From: Mycogone perniciosa
Lineage: Eukaryota > Ascomycota > Sordariomycetes > Hypocreales > Hypocreaceae
DNA: 64,000 nucleotides
Assembly: GCA_025331125.1 (NCBI GenBank)
Contig: JAOALB010000039.1
Coordinates: 124,001 to 188,000 of the forward strand
Reading direction: 5' to 3'
Every line of letters starts with the position of its first letter. The first letter of the stretch is position 1. The notes below the pieces were generated by a model. The model searched no databases and was not told where the DNA came from. It saw only the letters and a program-made list of their open reading frames with translations. The translations under genes and the position numbers were made by a program. Positions 35,975 through 46,404 of the stretch are shown in pieces.

Positions 35975-37409
35975 ATGAGGTCCGCCATCTTTCACATCCT
36001 GATTGCTTCATCCGTGGTCCAGGTATGTAGTCCCATTATCAGAAAACAACAAGGGGAGAATGAGAATCTCACAAGAAACAGGGTGCCGCCATTAACCGCA
36101 ATGTCAATGGCAAAGTAATGAAGAGGGATTCCATCCTGGACCAACTGGGATTGGGACAGCTGTTTGGCGGCGGCGAAAGTGCTGTTAATGGAGGAGGCAA
36201 GCCTGCTGTTATCACCACCATAACTACCACGGTCGATGGTAGCCAAGCCGCCCAAGCCCCGGAGGCCACGACAAGTTCCCAAGCGGCAGTGGAGGCCACA
36301 ACAAATGCGGATGGCAACGGAGTGGGCGTCTCCACGATACCAATCGCCGCTTCCCTGCTGCCGACGACCACCTTCAGCCAGAGTGAGTAGAATGGCATTT
36401 GGAAATGGAAAACCTCGGCGCCATGATGTTAACAATCGCCCCAGGCTCTGCTGCCCCCGTTGTCTCGCAATCATCTCCGGCAAACCCGCCTCCTGCGGAC
36501 ACAACGACACCCCCAGCAGCAACTCAACCATCACCACCTCCTCCACCTCCTCAGTCGACTTCGTCCGAGGCTCCTCCTCCCTCTCCAGCTACATCAGCTC
36601 CTCCCCCTCCTCCACCACCACCACCGCCTCCATCAACTTCGTCCGAGGCTACATCGGCTTCCTCTTCTTCATCTTCTTCCCCTCCTTCTTCCTCGTCTTC
36701 CCCGCCGCCACCGCCTGCAACAACGACGACCAGTGAGCCTCCCCCACCCCCTCCAGCTCCGACGACGACTTCATCTGAGGCTCCTGCGCCTCCGCCTCCT
36801 CTGGCAACCACGTCGACGAGCGAGCCACCATCTCCTCCTCCTCCCGCAGCCACGACGTCAAGCACGGATGCTCAAACCACCTCAACTACCACAAGTGATG
36901 CAGCTCAGTCAACGTCTACTGTAGAAACCACCAACCCTAGCACGGATTTATCCTCAGCAGCCGTAACCACAACATCTGCCGTAACCAGCTCAGCAGACAC
37001 CACAGCCTCAGTTGTAGAGCCACCAACGTCTACGGCCGACACCAGCAGCGCCTCCGCGACAGATTCTTCCTCAACCTCAACGCCGACAACTTCTTCCGAC
37101 ACAGCTGCACCCACGTTCGCTTCAGCAATCACCGTTATCCCAGCAAGTCCTACCTTGAACATGGGTACTCCCGCCACCGGTTTCGCAACCAGTCTCGCAC
37201 TAGGCAGCCTCATGACAAACGCCCCTGAGCCAGACGGCGGCCTGCTTCCAAGCCCTACAAGCAACGGATTCATGACCTTTTCTCGACCGCCGGTTAACCT
37301 CCAGGGATATGACCTCAAAAGCCAGCTTGATCTGGGCAACCTTGGTAGATTTGCACCCACACCAACAGCGGCCCAAGCAGGGCCGACCCTAATTATAGGG
37401 CGACTATAA
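35975..37409 (+). CDS. secreted Pro/Ser/Thr-rich protein
   Basis: Three exons: 35975-36022, 36082-36382, 36445-37409; predicted 437 residues. Exon 1 (MRSAIFHILIASSVVQ) is a signal peptide that continues to GAA; the mature protein starts near AINRNVNG. Residues from about 120 onward are low-complexity: runs of PPPPPP, SSSSSSS, TTTT and repeated STSSEA/TTSSEA-like blocks, a composition expected for an O-mannosylated cell-wall or secreted mucin-like protein. The last 100 residues are less repetitive (SPTLNMGTPATGFATSLALG) and end LIIGRL with no GPI-anchor signal. The function is unknown. The repeats generate long open frames in other phases, including a Gly-rich one on the minus strand, which are artefacts. 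Confidence 0.75.
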
Positions 37410-37664
37410 GATCTGAGGGATGGAAGATTGCGTTGTGTTGTTGTAATACCTAGGGACGGGTGGAGGAGATATTGGGAGACGAGAGAAAAGCCAATCGCGA
37501 ATGGGAGAGTATATCACTTGATATAGCCATGGGTAATGTAGATATCATTTCAGTTCTTGCATTACTCTATAGTAGAGCATTTTTTCAAAATACCATCCTA
37601 ATTTCCTTGTCTAATGGGTATCATTCTCGCCCTTTCTCTTTTGGAACCTTGACTGGAAGAAATA

Positions 37665-38573
37665 TCATACCCCCTTTTTTTCTGGAGCTGCTGTTCGCGC
37701 AGCTAGCTTCATTTTCTTTGTTTGCCGTTTGCTCACGGGTTGAGCGTCCTCCTCGCCGTTTTTGCGCTTCTGGTTCTTCCCCTTCTTTCCGGGTTTCTCC
37801 GGCGCTGAGCTCTGATCATCTTCTTGGTCCCCAATTGCTGCATTCTTCTTGGCTACCTGGACGATGTCTATGACACCCCTGAAGCCGTTCCTCTTGAGAC
37901 CCTCATTGACCACGACACTCCTTGGTATTGATCGCAATCCCTCCATGGCCTTCTCGCTCGGCAGTCCCCACACATCCAATAAATTGACAACATCTGCCGG
38001 AGCCCGCAATCCCAACGCGGTCTTGACCTCGCTACTTAATATGATGCCCCTCCCTCTTGTCGCCCGGATGAGATTGGACGCATTGGCGATAAAGTTGGCA
38101 CGACCCCTCTGGTCAGCAGCCAAAGCCTGCGAATAACAAATCTCGAAGCGCACGCCGCGCGTTACGGCAGCCATGCACGGCTTAGGCCGGAAGTAGAACG
38201 GGAAGTGCTGTGTGAGATCGAGGGATATGAGGGGTATGTCAAGGGTGAGGCAGGCGCTTTGGAAGGCCTTCTCGGTGAGGGGCCGGATGGCGAGGAGGTC
38301 GTAGACGTTGACGAGAGAGGGGAGGCGGTAGTTGGAGGCGGCGGGATCTGCGAGGGGGAGAGTGGCGCGATGGAGGATGTGCGGAAGTTTGGCGGAGGAA
38401 GAGGTTGGAGGCAGCGGCGGGAATGGCGATGTGGGATTCGCGGGGAACGGCAGTTCGAGGGTGTGGTTGAGGGCGACAGTGGCATAGCCGAGGGAGGAGG
38501 CGACGGAGAGTGTCTGGAGCAATCGCTCTGGACTCGTGGCCGGAGACCAGGCGATGTTGAGATCGTAGAGCAT
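37665..38573 (-). CDS. RPP1: RNase P/MRP subunit p30 (Rpp1)
   Basis: Protein subunit shared by nuclear RNase P (tRNA 5' maturation) and RNase MRP (rRNA processing). Intronless, 302 residues. The N-terminus MLYDLNIAWSPA is the start of the PHP-like TIM-barrel fold of the Rpp30 family; LGYATVALNHTLELP, then DLLAIRPLTEKAFQSACL, ISLDLTQHFPFYFRPKPCMA and AVTRGVRFEICYSQAL are family motifs, and NFIANASNLIRATRGRGIIL and SSEVKTALGLRAPADVVNLL follow. The last 60 residues are Lys-rich and probably nucleolar-targeting (KKGKNQKRKNGEED). Convergent with the secreted-protein gene, whose stop is only about 255 bp away. Confidence 0.92.
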   Translation of the reverse strand: MLYDLNIAWSPATSPERLLQTLSVASSLGYATVALNHTLELPFPANPTSPFPPLPPTSSSAKLPHILHRATLPLADPAASNYRLPSLVNVYDLLAIRPLTEKAFQSACLTLDIPLISLDLTQHFPFYFRPKPCMAAVTRGVRFEICYSQALAADQRGRANFIANASNLIRATRGRGIILSSEVKTALGLRAPADVVNLLDVWGLPSEKAMEGLRSIPRSVVVNEGLKRNGFRGVIDIVQVAKKNAAIGDQEDDQSSAPEKPGKKGKNQKRKNGEEDAQPVSKRQTKKMKLAARTAAPEKKGV

Positions 38574-39318
38574 GGCGGAGGTTGAGAGGTTGGAGGTCGG
38601 AGAATCTCGATTTCGCTAGCGAGACATCACGACAGCGCAATTGTCACCTGGAGTGATAGCGGTCCGTCGTCAACTCTCCGCGCCACAATGTGTGTATTCG
38701 TTGGCGATGCGTTTCGTATCTCGAGACGGTTGAGGAAGTGTATGCAAGTGAAGGGATTTCTAGAAGTTTATTTTACTACTACGGAGTACTACTCCGTATT
38801 GATGGATCCGGAGCCGCATGCGGAATTGCGCCGACGGCACGGTTTTAGGCTAGTTTTAGCGCCTTTAGTGCTGTGACCTCAGCTCCAGCGATAGCTCTAG
38901 GGACTTAGGGGCCTAGGAACCTAGCTTCAGCATCACAAAAGCACTAGCCGTCACCGCTTCGCACGAGAACCTCAGCGGCATCAGCCTTTGGCTTGGCGCA
39001 CACGTATGCTCCTCCGCACAAACGAGGTGGCTGTGCTCGACCCGCGAACTGATAGATATATCCAACCTCTGGCAATCTATTTTGCTTCATCAGACCTCCA
39101 TCATCTTGGCTGCAGCCTTCTCGCCACGGGGTCTTCACTCACCCAAGCTCTCAGTCAAGCCCTATCGCTTATATCGCCTCATACTAATACGAAGTAACAC
39201 CTGGTCCAGATTCAACTCGTTAGGTTGAGACGCGTGCAAGGCCGCCATATTTGATTGCGCAGAGACCGAGATCGCGAACGACTTGTACGAGTTCACCCAT
39301 CTGTTATCACAAGCAGCC
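38574..39318. promoter_or_regulatory. divergent promoter region, RPP1 and zinc-ribbon gene
   Basis: About 745 bp. Holds the longest perfect copy of the palindromic motif (38780-38798), about 207 bp upstream of the RPP1 start. No open frame of interest. Confidence 0.55.
38780..38798. repeat. perfect 19-bp palindrome TACGGAGTA-C-TACTCCGTA
   Basis: Two full 9-bp motif copies in inverted orientation around a single central C. This suggests a two-fold symmetric protein site or a small hairpin. Confidence 0.85.
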
Positions 39319-39764
39319 ATGTTCTTCTTCTTCGTCTGTGGTGAGACCACCTTCCAAAGCGACGTCAAGGGCTATGAAGGCATCATCTGCCAATGCCACA
39401 ACTGTGGTAACATGTCCGGTCGCGTCATAAAGAGCCGCCCATTTTTCACATTTTGCTTCATCGTAAGTCTTTCGATTTGCCCTTTTGCGCGGCGTTCTGT
39501 AACTGGCATCTCGCTGTTCGCTTTCGCCACTTATTGCTTCCAAACAGGATATACTAACAATCACCCCAGCCCGTTGTCCCCTTCACTATTTCCGGTTACA
39601 TAGAGGTTGTCTGCCATATTTGCAACTTCAAACAACCTCTGCACAACCGGCCTGACGTCCAAGCCATGGTCAATGGCGGTGGAGGTGGCGGCCAGCATTA
39701 TCCTCCGCCTCAGCAAGGATATCAGCAACCGTATCAAGGACACCCGCCAGCAAGATATGGCTAG
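39319..39764 (+). CDS. small zinc-ribbon protein (zinc_ribbon_15-like)
   Basis: Two exons, 39319-39462 and 39570-39764; the 107-bp intron has a perfect TACTAAC branch site at 39552-39558. Predicted 112 residues. N-terminus MFFFFVCGETTFQSD is the invariant start of a conserved fungal family. Zinc ligands C24-x-C26-x2-C29 (ICQCHNCGNMSGRVIK) pair with C63-x2-C66 (VCHICNF) after a hydrophobic segment (FFTFCFIPVVPFTISGYI) that may contact a membrane. The tail is Gly/Pro/Gln-rich (GGGGGGQHYPPPQQGYQQPY). Molecular role is not known. Confidence 0.82.
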
Positions 39765-40559
39765 AGCTGAGACATTGGGAACATCGAATAGGCAGGAGGC
39801 AAGGACTGAGATACTAATGCATGTCGCACACCTGCGGGAGATCGACATTAACACTTCCCTATCTTCTTCGAGGATAGGTTGTCAAATATCGATGAATCAC
39901 TACTTCAATCATTCAAGCCAACTTACAAGTCATACTCTAATGGCATGGGGGGTCATTGGATTAAGCGGATGTTGGCATATTGCCCTGCTCGGCGCGACAG
40001 TAAGGCGCGACAGTAAGGCGCGACAGTAAGACAATCCATACCTGGGCGCACGTCGGTCGACTTGGTGGACATACATATATGTGTGCGAGAGAAGCGACAA
40101 TGCATGACGCTAGCGCAGTGATTGGCGAACCGATCACGGTGTTGTCGAGGTCGTACATTGGCGAGTGTGTTGCTCAGTGACGGAGCGAGACGCGGGCAAG
40201 TCGGTTCTAGAGGAAGGGTTCTCGGCAAGAATGAGGTTTGAGCTCCTTGTCCGTATGACAGACCCTCTTTTTGGTGGACTTGGAGAGGCTGATGGGGTTT
40301 TCTTCCTGCAGAAGAAGAGCAACTCCAAGTCAACCATTCGATTATTAGAGGCCTGCGGCTTTGATTCGTGTAGCTTACTCGTTTAGTTGTAACGTCTCCT
40401 CCGTTATCGGACGGCCGACTTGAATGTTTTTGATAGGATACGAGGAATCTAGGGGATGAAATGAAAAAACCATTGCCCTTCGATACTTGCGTAGGTATCC
40501 TATGTGGACATATCCCTCTAGCATTCATGCATCCATTTTAGATCCTCTTATAACTCCAA
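39765..40559. other. convergent intergenic region with short tandem repeat
   Basis: About 800 bp between the zinc-ribbon gene (+) and the glucosyltransferase-like gene (-). A 191-codon minus-strand frame (39953-40528) has no domain and runs through a tandem repeat; not accepted as a gene. Confidence 0.55.
39991..40029. repeat. 13-bp unit repeated three times
   Basis: GGCGCGACAGTAA occurs three times head to tail without mismatch. Minisatellite-like noncoding repeat. Confidence 0.9.
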
Positions 40560-43500
40560 CTATTGCCTTGAATATCCCGACGGTCCTGAACTATCCCCCT
40601 TACTCAACTTCAGACTCTCTTCAATGGCCCTCTTAAGTTCGTCGTCATCATCGTCATCGTCATGGTTCTCATGAGCGGCCTTCCCCTTACCCTTGGCCAA
40701 CTGCTGCTTCCTGAACTCTTCCTCTGCCAAGCTCTGCTTCTTCACATACTCCATCACAATCTCCTCCTCCGTCCGTTGGCTCTGCGCCCGCTCCATCTCA
40801 TCCTTTGAGGCTTCAATAGCTCGCTGGAGCTCGTCCTCCTCACCAGACGCATCCAGAAGTGGCGGAGCACGCATGTTGCGAGACTCCTCCATGGCGCGTT
40901 TCAATTCCTCCTCTTCATCACTATCAGGGGGACCGGATGAGGAATCATGGTGAGCAACAGGACCCATGCCCCTTACGCCAAACTCCACGACTCCAGACTC
41001 TTGCGATAGAGAGATATGCTCGGCGCGGCCCATCAAGCTTTCGTGGATGGCTTTTTCAATGAGGTCTTGATATTCCTCATCTGTGATTTGGTACTCGGCA
41101 TCTTCGAACAGACTTGGATGCTTGCTGTCCAAGGAGATTGGCACGGGATCGGGTAAGTCACCTCGTTGTCGAACAGCCTGAATGCTCTCTCGAATGGCTG
41201 CCTCAATCATGGCATCTTCCTCCGCATCGCCACGGGACGTTTCCCTTACCGATTCTCGAATAGCCTCCTCATACTCTTTATCGGTAGACGTGCTTGTTCG
41301 TGCACTAGAACCGCTTGATTCCGGAACCGGTGCATCGATGATGCCCTTCTTCCAATACTCCTTCTGGAGACGCCGTTGCTTCTTCTCATCCGATGAGAGG
41401 TGACGTGTCTGTCGCCAGCTCGTCTGAGGACGGGAAAACGTAGACGAAACAGACTCGCCTGCATCAATTGTTGGCCCCGTCGTCCCGGCTGGAGCCTTCT
41501 CTGTTGCTGCTTCTTTCCTCTTCATCATGTGAAAGTTCTTCAAGTCGAATCTCACATCGTTATTCCACCGCCTCACAATATCGGCTTTCTCTCCTTCCGA
41601 CGCTTTGTTGAAGTCGCGCTGCCCCTGTACGACTCTCGAAGTGATGATGTAGTTTTGAACGCTCCTCGCTAGAACCTTGTTAACTTCCGCAAAGGCGCCC
41701 TGCATCACATATGCTGGGAGACCCCAGATTCCTTTGGATTCATTAGCATTTGGTCCAAATAAATGGCCTTTTCCGTCACTCACCTGCCGCAGGCTTAGCA
41801 ATAAGCCCTCCAATACCCTTCCCAATTCCTTTAACAAGACCTCCAGCGCCCTCTTTCTGAGCTCCTCTTATGGGCTGCATAACCAACCCCGAAATGCCGT
41901 CATAGAAACCTAGGCCAAGCTCTTTGCCAGCAACCTTGACACCGCTGCTGAGATCCGTGACCTTTTCGATGGGCCGGACAGTGTCGTCGTTGTAGAGCCT
42001 TGGAATATTCCTAAAGCCTTTTGCTAATCCGAGGCAGAAATTCATAGGAGATTTGACACCCGTGCTCACGATGCGGCTGACGCCCTTTCCTGTGTCCATA
42101 GCAGCTTCAAGAGTAGCTGCGGCATTAAATGTCTCCCGGCGCGAGAACGCTTGATCTGCCTGGTTGTTAGATGTCGTACGGGCACCGGATGCTGGCGAAG
42201 TTGACCTCTCCGCACCCAGAGGAGGAGTTGTGAGAGATGCTGTTTCAGGGAGAGATTGTTGCGATGGATTCGTGTTATCGTGGCCCGTCTTAGAAGCAAG
42301 TGGATCAACGCCTGAATGTGGTGTTGCCATTGGCGAGGTTATGCTCGGGAGTTCAGTGTTTGATGCTCCTCTTGATGCTGTATCACTGCTCTCGCCCGCA
42401 GTTTTACTAGAACTGTCTTGTAATGACAAACGTTCGTTCACGAAGTGTTGTCTATTCTTGATGAAGTCCACCGGCATTTCAGCTATGGTCATTCCGATAC
42501 TGCTAATGCCTGATATTAAAGAGCAAGCACCAGCGGTAATAGGGTCAGGGGGTTGGTCTTCCGTGTTGTACTCGGATGACCGGTAACTTGGTCCCAATTA
42601 GCACACTTGACCCAGCCATGAGAGGAGATGTTTGCTTACAGTTTGAGATCCGAATATTGCAGTTGGCCTTGGTTAACGAGCGCCGCAGCCGCAAGCGGGC
42701 TCAGTCGCACCTTTGTCTTCCTAACACGCCAAGCTGCTGCTCGACTTGGTGCTACAGAGCAACGAAGCGCGTCCAAGTCGAGATGGTTATGAAAGCTCAT
42801 GCCTCCGACCTCAATGCCTCGTTCCTCTCGAATCTTTTCGCCCAGTACTTTGGCTTGATCCTGAGTTTCGGGTCGGAGACAGAATTTGATCGCCTCAGCT
42901 AGCTTCTCGGCCGTCAGAGACTTGTGCGGTATAGGATCAGGCCCAGCCTTGGCTCTCGCAATCATCGCACCCCAAAAGGGCTGATCGCCGAAGAAAGGAA
43001 CGACGATGGTTGGCTTGCCTGCCTTGATGCCTGCAGCAGTTGTTCCAGCACCGCCGTGATGAACAACACAAGAGACTCGCTCGAAGAGCCAGTCATGTGG
43101 GACATTGCCAAGCATATAGGCACCTTCGGGCAGTCCTACCGCATCAGCACCCAAGCCTCCCCAGCCCTTGGATACCAAAGCTCGTACGCCAGCAAGATGA
43201 ATTGCATCAAAGATCAGCCGTGACATGGCGTTGGGGTCATCCACTACAATGGATCCAAACCCGATGTAAACTGGTGGTGGTCCTGCCGCCAGGAAGGCAG
43301 CAAGTTCCGGATCAGGGGTATATGACGACGCCAGGTTCAGAAAGTAGAACCCAGCGATATCTATATTCTGTCCCCAGTCATTTGGCTTTGGGATCAACGC
43401 TGGTGACCTATATGCAGTGTAAGAGATGAAGTTGTGGAGCGAGGCTTGTGAACACGTACCAGCAATAAGTATGAGAGATCTTGAGTCTAGAAAGAAGACC

Positions 43501-44725
43501 TGGAGCCCATATTAGTGACAATGGCGCAAGATCTAAAGCTTTCTCTCGAAAACGATTGATAACATCTCCGAGCCCTTGCCAAGTCATCATTTCGACGAGA
43601 GTGTACGTCAAGTAGTTCGTAATGACATCGTCCGCATTAGAAGACTGAACGTTGGCTAGTGGATGAGGAAACGCTCTCGTCGGCGACCAGGGCATCCTAG
43701 ATTTGACTAAATATCAGCATCGACAGACGGCTATATCTTTCAGGGACGCCTCACGTAAACATGATATGCAGGGGAATCCCCAGCTTTTCTGCAATATGAA
43801 TATGAGCGAAGCTAGGTGGATTTGCAATAATGGCGTCGGCAACGAATGGTTCCAGGTTCTCATCCCCCGGCATGCCCACGGATGGATCCCAAGGCTCGAA
43901 CTTGCCATGCGGCCGGGGCGGCGGTCCCAGTCCGTTTCCCGCCTCGATACACGATCTCCAGCACCCAAGCAGCATCTCTTGGATGCCTTTGCGGCGCTTA
44001 CCAATCTCACCACTCTTCAGGGCGTCGAAGCCAGGCATGAGCCCAGGGTTCTTAACCATAAACGCCATAAGCTCGGCCGGGTCACCCCCGATACTGAAGA
44101 ACTCAAGGCCGTTTTCTTCAACAAAGCTTTGAAACGTCGCATGAGTTGCCACGCGGACTCGATGGCCGTACGTGTCCTTGAGGACTTTGCCCAGGGCCAC
44201 AAAGGGCTGGACATCCCCCCGTGACCCAACAATTTGGATAACAACATTAAGAGGCGGGGGGGGTTCTTTTCCAGGCTGGTCTGCGAGGCTCGGGGGGATG
44301 TATGCGGGTGGTAGTGATGGCTGTGCGGAGATTTGACTGGCGATGCTCGGGGCAAGGAGATCGGCGAGCCTCCTGTTCTTGGTATTGATATTGATATTGA
44401 CTCGCCCGTCGCCTGAACACAAAATCAGGATACATGTACATCAGAGACTCCCTCAGCCAACAGACAGGATTGTTGGTTCATATCTTCTCAGGTAAAGCAG
44501 ATGCGTACCTGTTACAGCTGCACCAGCCTCGAAGCCTGGCTGTGAGAACTGAAGATGATTATGCTGGTCTCCATACGCAGGAGGAGCATCATCAGGGACC
44601 CCGATGTCCGGTATGATTCCATCCATCACCAAGGCGTCATTTGTCGCTTGATTTGCTGGTGGAGGCGTTGACCGGGACGGTTGCCGCCTATTAGCTGCTG
44701 TATGTTTCTCATCAAGGACCGCCAT
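40560..44725 (-). CDS. sterol-glucosyltransferase-like protein with C-terminal UIM array
   Basis: Six exons: 44725-44509, 44412-43755, 43696-43460, 43407-42640, 42586-41784, 41731-40560; every junction is GT-AG and frame-consistent; predicted 1,284 residues. Residues about 100-550 form a GT1/GT28-type fold related to Atg26 sterol 3-beta-glucosyltransferase: VVIQIVGSRGDVQPFVALG at the N-terminal half, and the UDP-sugar site HHGGAGTTAAGIKAGKPTIV (about 485) with FFGDQPFW. It lacks the GRAM and PH domains of Atg26. A middle region carries Gly-rich amphipathic repeats (GLVKGIGKGIGGLIAKPAAG, then GIWGLPAYVMQG) resembling Vps13/Atg2-type C-terminal lipid-associated segments. The last 200 residues hold about six ubiquitin-interacting-motif candidates (EEYEEAIRESV, DLIEKAIHESL, EELKRAMEES, DELQRAIEAS, DELKRAIEESLKL). 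Likely acts on membrane sterols or related lipids; the substrate is inferred. Confidence 0.88.
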
Positions 44726-45736
44726 GACTTTGGCTGCCAAATCACTATGTTATGTTAAAATATGGCTATCCCAGGTTGATCCTGCATGAAGTTGTATGAA
44801 GAAACAGTAGGTCTCAAGAGGAGCCAGTTTGGCTACAGGATGGTTGGTGTATGATATCACCTGCCGCCACCAAACGACATGCAAATTAATAAAGTCGAGT
44901 ACGTGATGGTTCAAGTCCCAAAAATGGGAGCTAGAGTCTACCTAGGGCAGAAGAAAGTAATATACGATTGCTTGGTGAGTGATGACGTGCGCCTCATACG
45001 AGGGCGTGCCTGTTTGATTGATATATCATGGTATCCGATGCTTGAACAGCTGCAAATGGTGTATGTACGAAGTAAGAGTCCAGCTGTATCCACAGCCAAT
45101 GTTGCACCTGTGGCTGTGATTGTGATCATTGGGCAGCTTTATTCGGATACTAACATATCCCTCTTCAGGCATGGGCTAAAAATACTTGCCTATGCGCCTA
45201 CGAGTATGCAGGGCTCCCTGAGGCCGCCGACAGGCACTTCTAGACGATTACTCATTAAGAGGCATCGCGAGGGACTTGAGACATGAGATAATACCAGCGA
45301 TTCAACATGTATTTCGGTTATACCAGTGAGGCCAGAGCGCAGCGCCCAGGCTGCGCTAATGAGAATGCGGTAATCATCTCGCGCAACAGTGGATTTACAC
45401 ACGTGTTCCGCTTGCGCAAGCATCATTCAGCTGGTAAACGAAGAATGAATATGTATACTCCTCTCAACCGAGACAAGACTTACTTGGCCAAACTCCTACA
45501 AACACACTGGTACGAAAAATGACTGCTGTAAATGGATCCTTTTATTATAGTACAAGACATCGTGGTCGCTAGCACTCCATACTGGTCAGAGGCCCGGTCA
45601 ATATCCGCCGAATCCATGACCATGAAATCCAGTGTATAGCTCATCAACCAGATCTCCACGTGAACCTGCGCCGTCGCGAAAACCCTTCCCAAATCCCATC
45701 ATACTGCCTCCGTTGCGTTCCCCATCGTCGGCCCCT
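44726..45736. other. intergenic region between glucosyltransferase-like gene and Sec61 beta
   Basis: About 1 kb: promoter of the glucosyltransferase-like gene and 3' region of the Sec61 beta gene. An open frame at 44879-45286 (+, 135 codons) has no recognisable content. Nothing else seen. Confidence 0.55.
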
Positions 45737-46404
45737 TTAGCTCGAGAATTTTCGGCTGATCTTGGCAATAACTATAATCACGGTTAGATGAACGCCTGCG
45801 GCCACCGGGCATGGAGGACAGCTACTCACTGTGCAGGGCAACAACGCTGAAGATGAAAACAAGAGACAGAACCAGGACAACGACAGGGTCGACCTTCAAT
45901 CCAGGTGACTCGTCAGTGTACAGTCCTACGAACAAGTCAGCAACACAGGCTCTAAAAGGACCAGACACCATAGCGCTTTCAGCGCCCGAATGTCTGTATG
46001 CGAAGCGCAGGACATACTCAGCATAGTGCTGCTGGAACCACCAGCGCCCGCCGCCCGCGTGCTGCTCGGTCGGGCATTGGCAAGCTTCTCCTTCTGATCA
46101 GCGGCGGCACGTCTTCGAATCGCCGTTCGGGGGCCGCCAGGAGGAGTCGGGGATGATGGTCGGCTGATGCTGGCGCCGCTGGCCGCGGCAGGGCCATTGG
46201 CAGGAGAAGAGGGACGAGGAGAAGACTATAAGCAACCACAAATCAGTATTCACAGTTCAATTCAAGTCAATCTATCGTCACAGCGCAGCGCGATCTCGGA
46301 ATCGCAGTCGAATCGCTCTCGTGTGGCGCGATACCAGTCGCAATGACAAATATCGCTGCTGCAATCGATTCAAAATGTAGAGTTCAGAGGGAGATTCGTA
46401 CCAT
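45737..46404 (-). CDS. SBH1: Sec61 beta subunit of the ER translocon (Sbh1)
   Basis: Tail-anchored subunit of the Sec61 protein-conducting channel. Four exons: 46404-46402 (the ATG alone), 46225-46018, 45925-45830, 45771-45737; introns of 176, 92 and 58 bp; predicted 113 residues. The codon immediately before exon 2 in the unspliced frame is a stop (TAG, the acceptor itself), and exon 2 has no early Met, so the upstream ATG followed by GTACGA is required; it gives MSSPRPSSPANGPAAA, typical of the family. The cytosolic part is Ser/Pro/Arg-rich (PPGGPRTAIRRRAAADQKEK). The conserved YTDESPGLKVDPVVVLVLSL leads into the single membrane span (VVVLVLSLVFIFSVVALHII) and the short lumenal tail AKISRKFSS. 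Confidence 0.92.

Noticed and set aside
36551..36885. Gly-rich open frames on the minus strand and an Arg/Leu-rich frame on the plus strand inside the secreted-protein gene
   Set aside because: They are the complement or phase-shifted reading of Pro/Ser/Thr repeats; the spliced frame with a signal peptide explains the region.
39953..40528. 191-codon minus-strand open frame
   Set aside because: Reads through a noncoding 13-bp tandem repeat, has no recognisable motif and lacks an exon-like composition.
44879..45286. 135-codon plus-strand open frame
   Set aside because: No domain, and atypical codon use for this genome; lies in the promoter of the glucosyltransferase-like gene.
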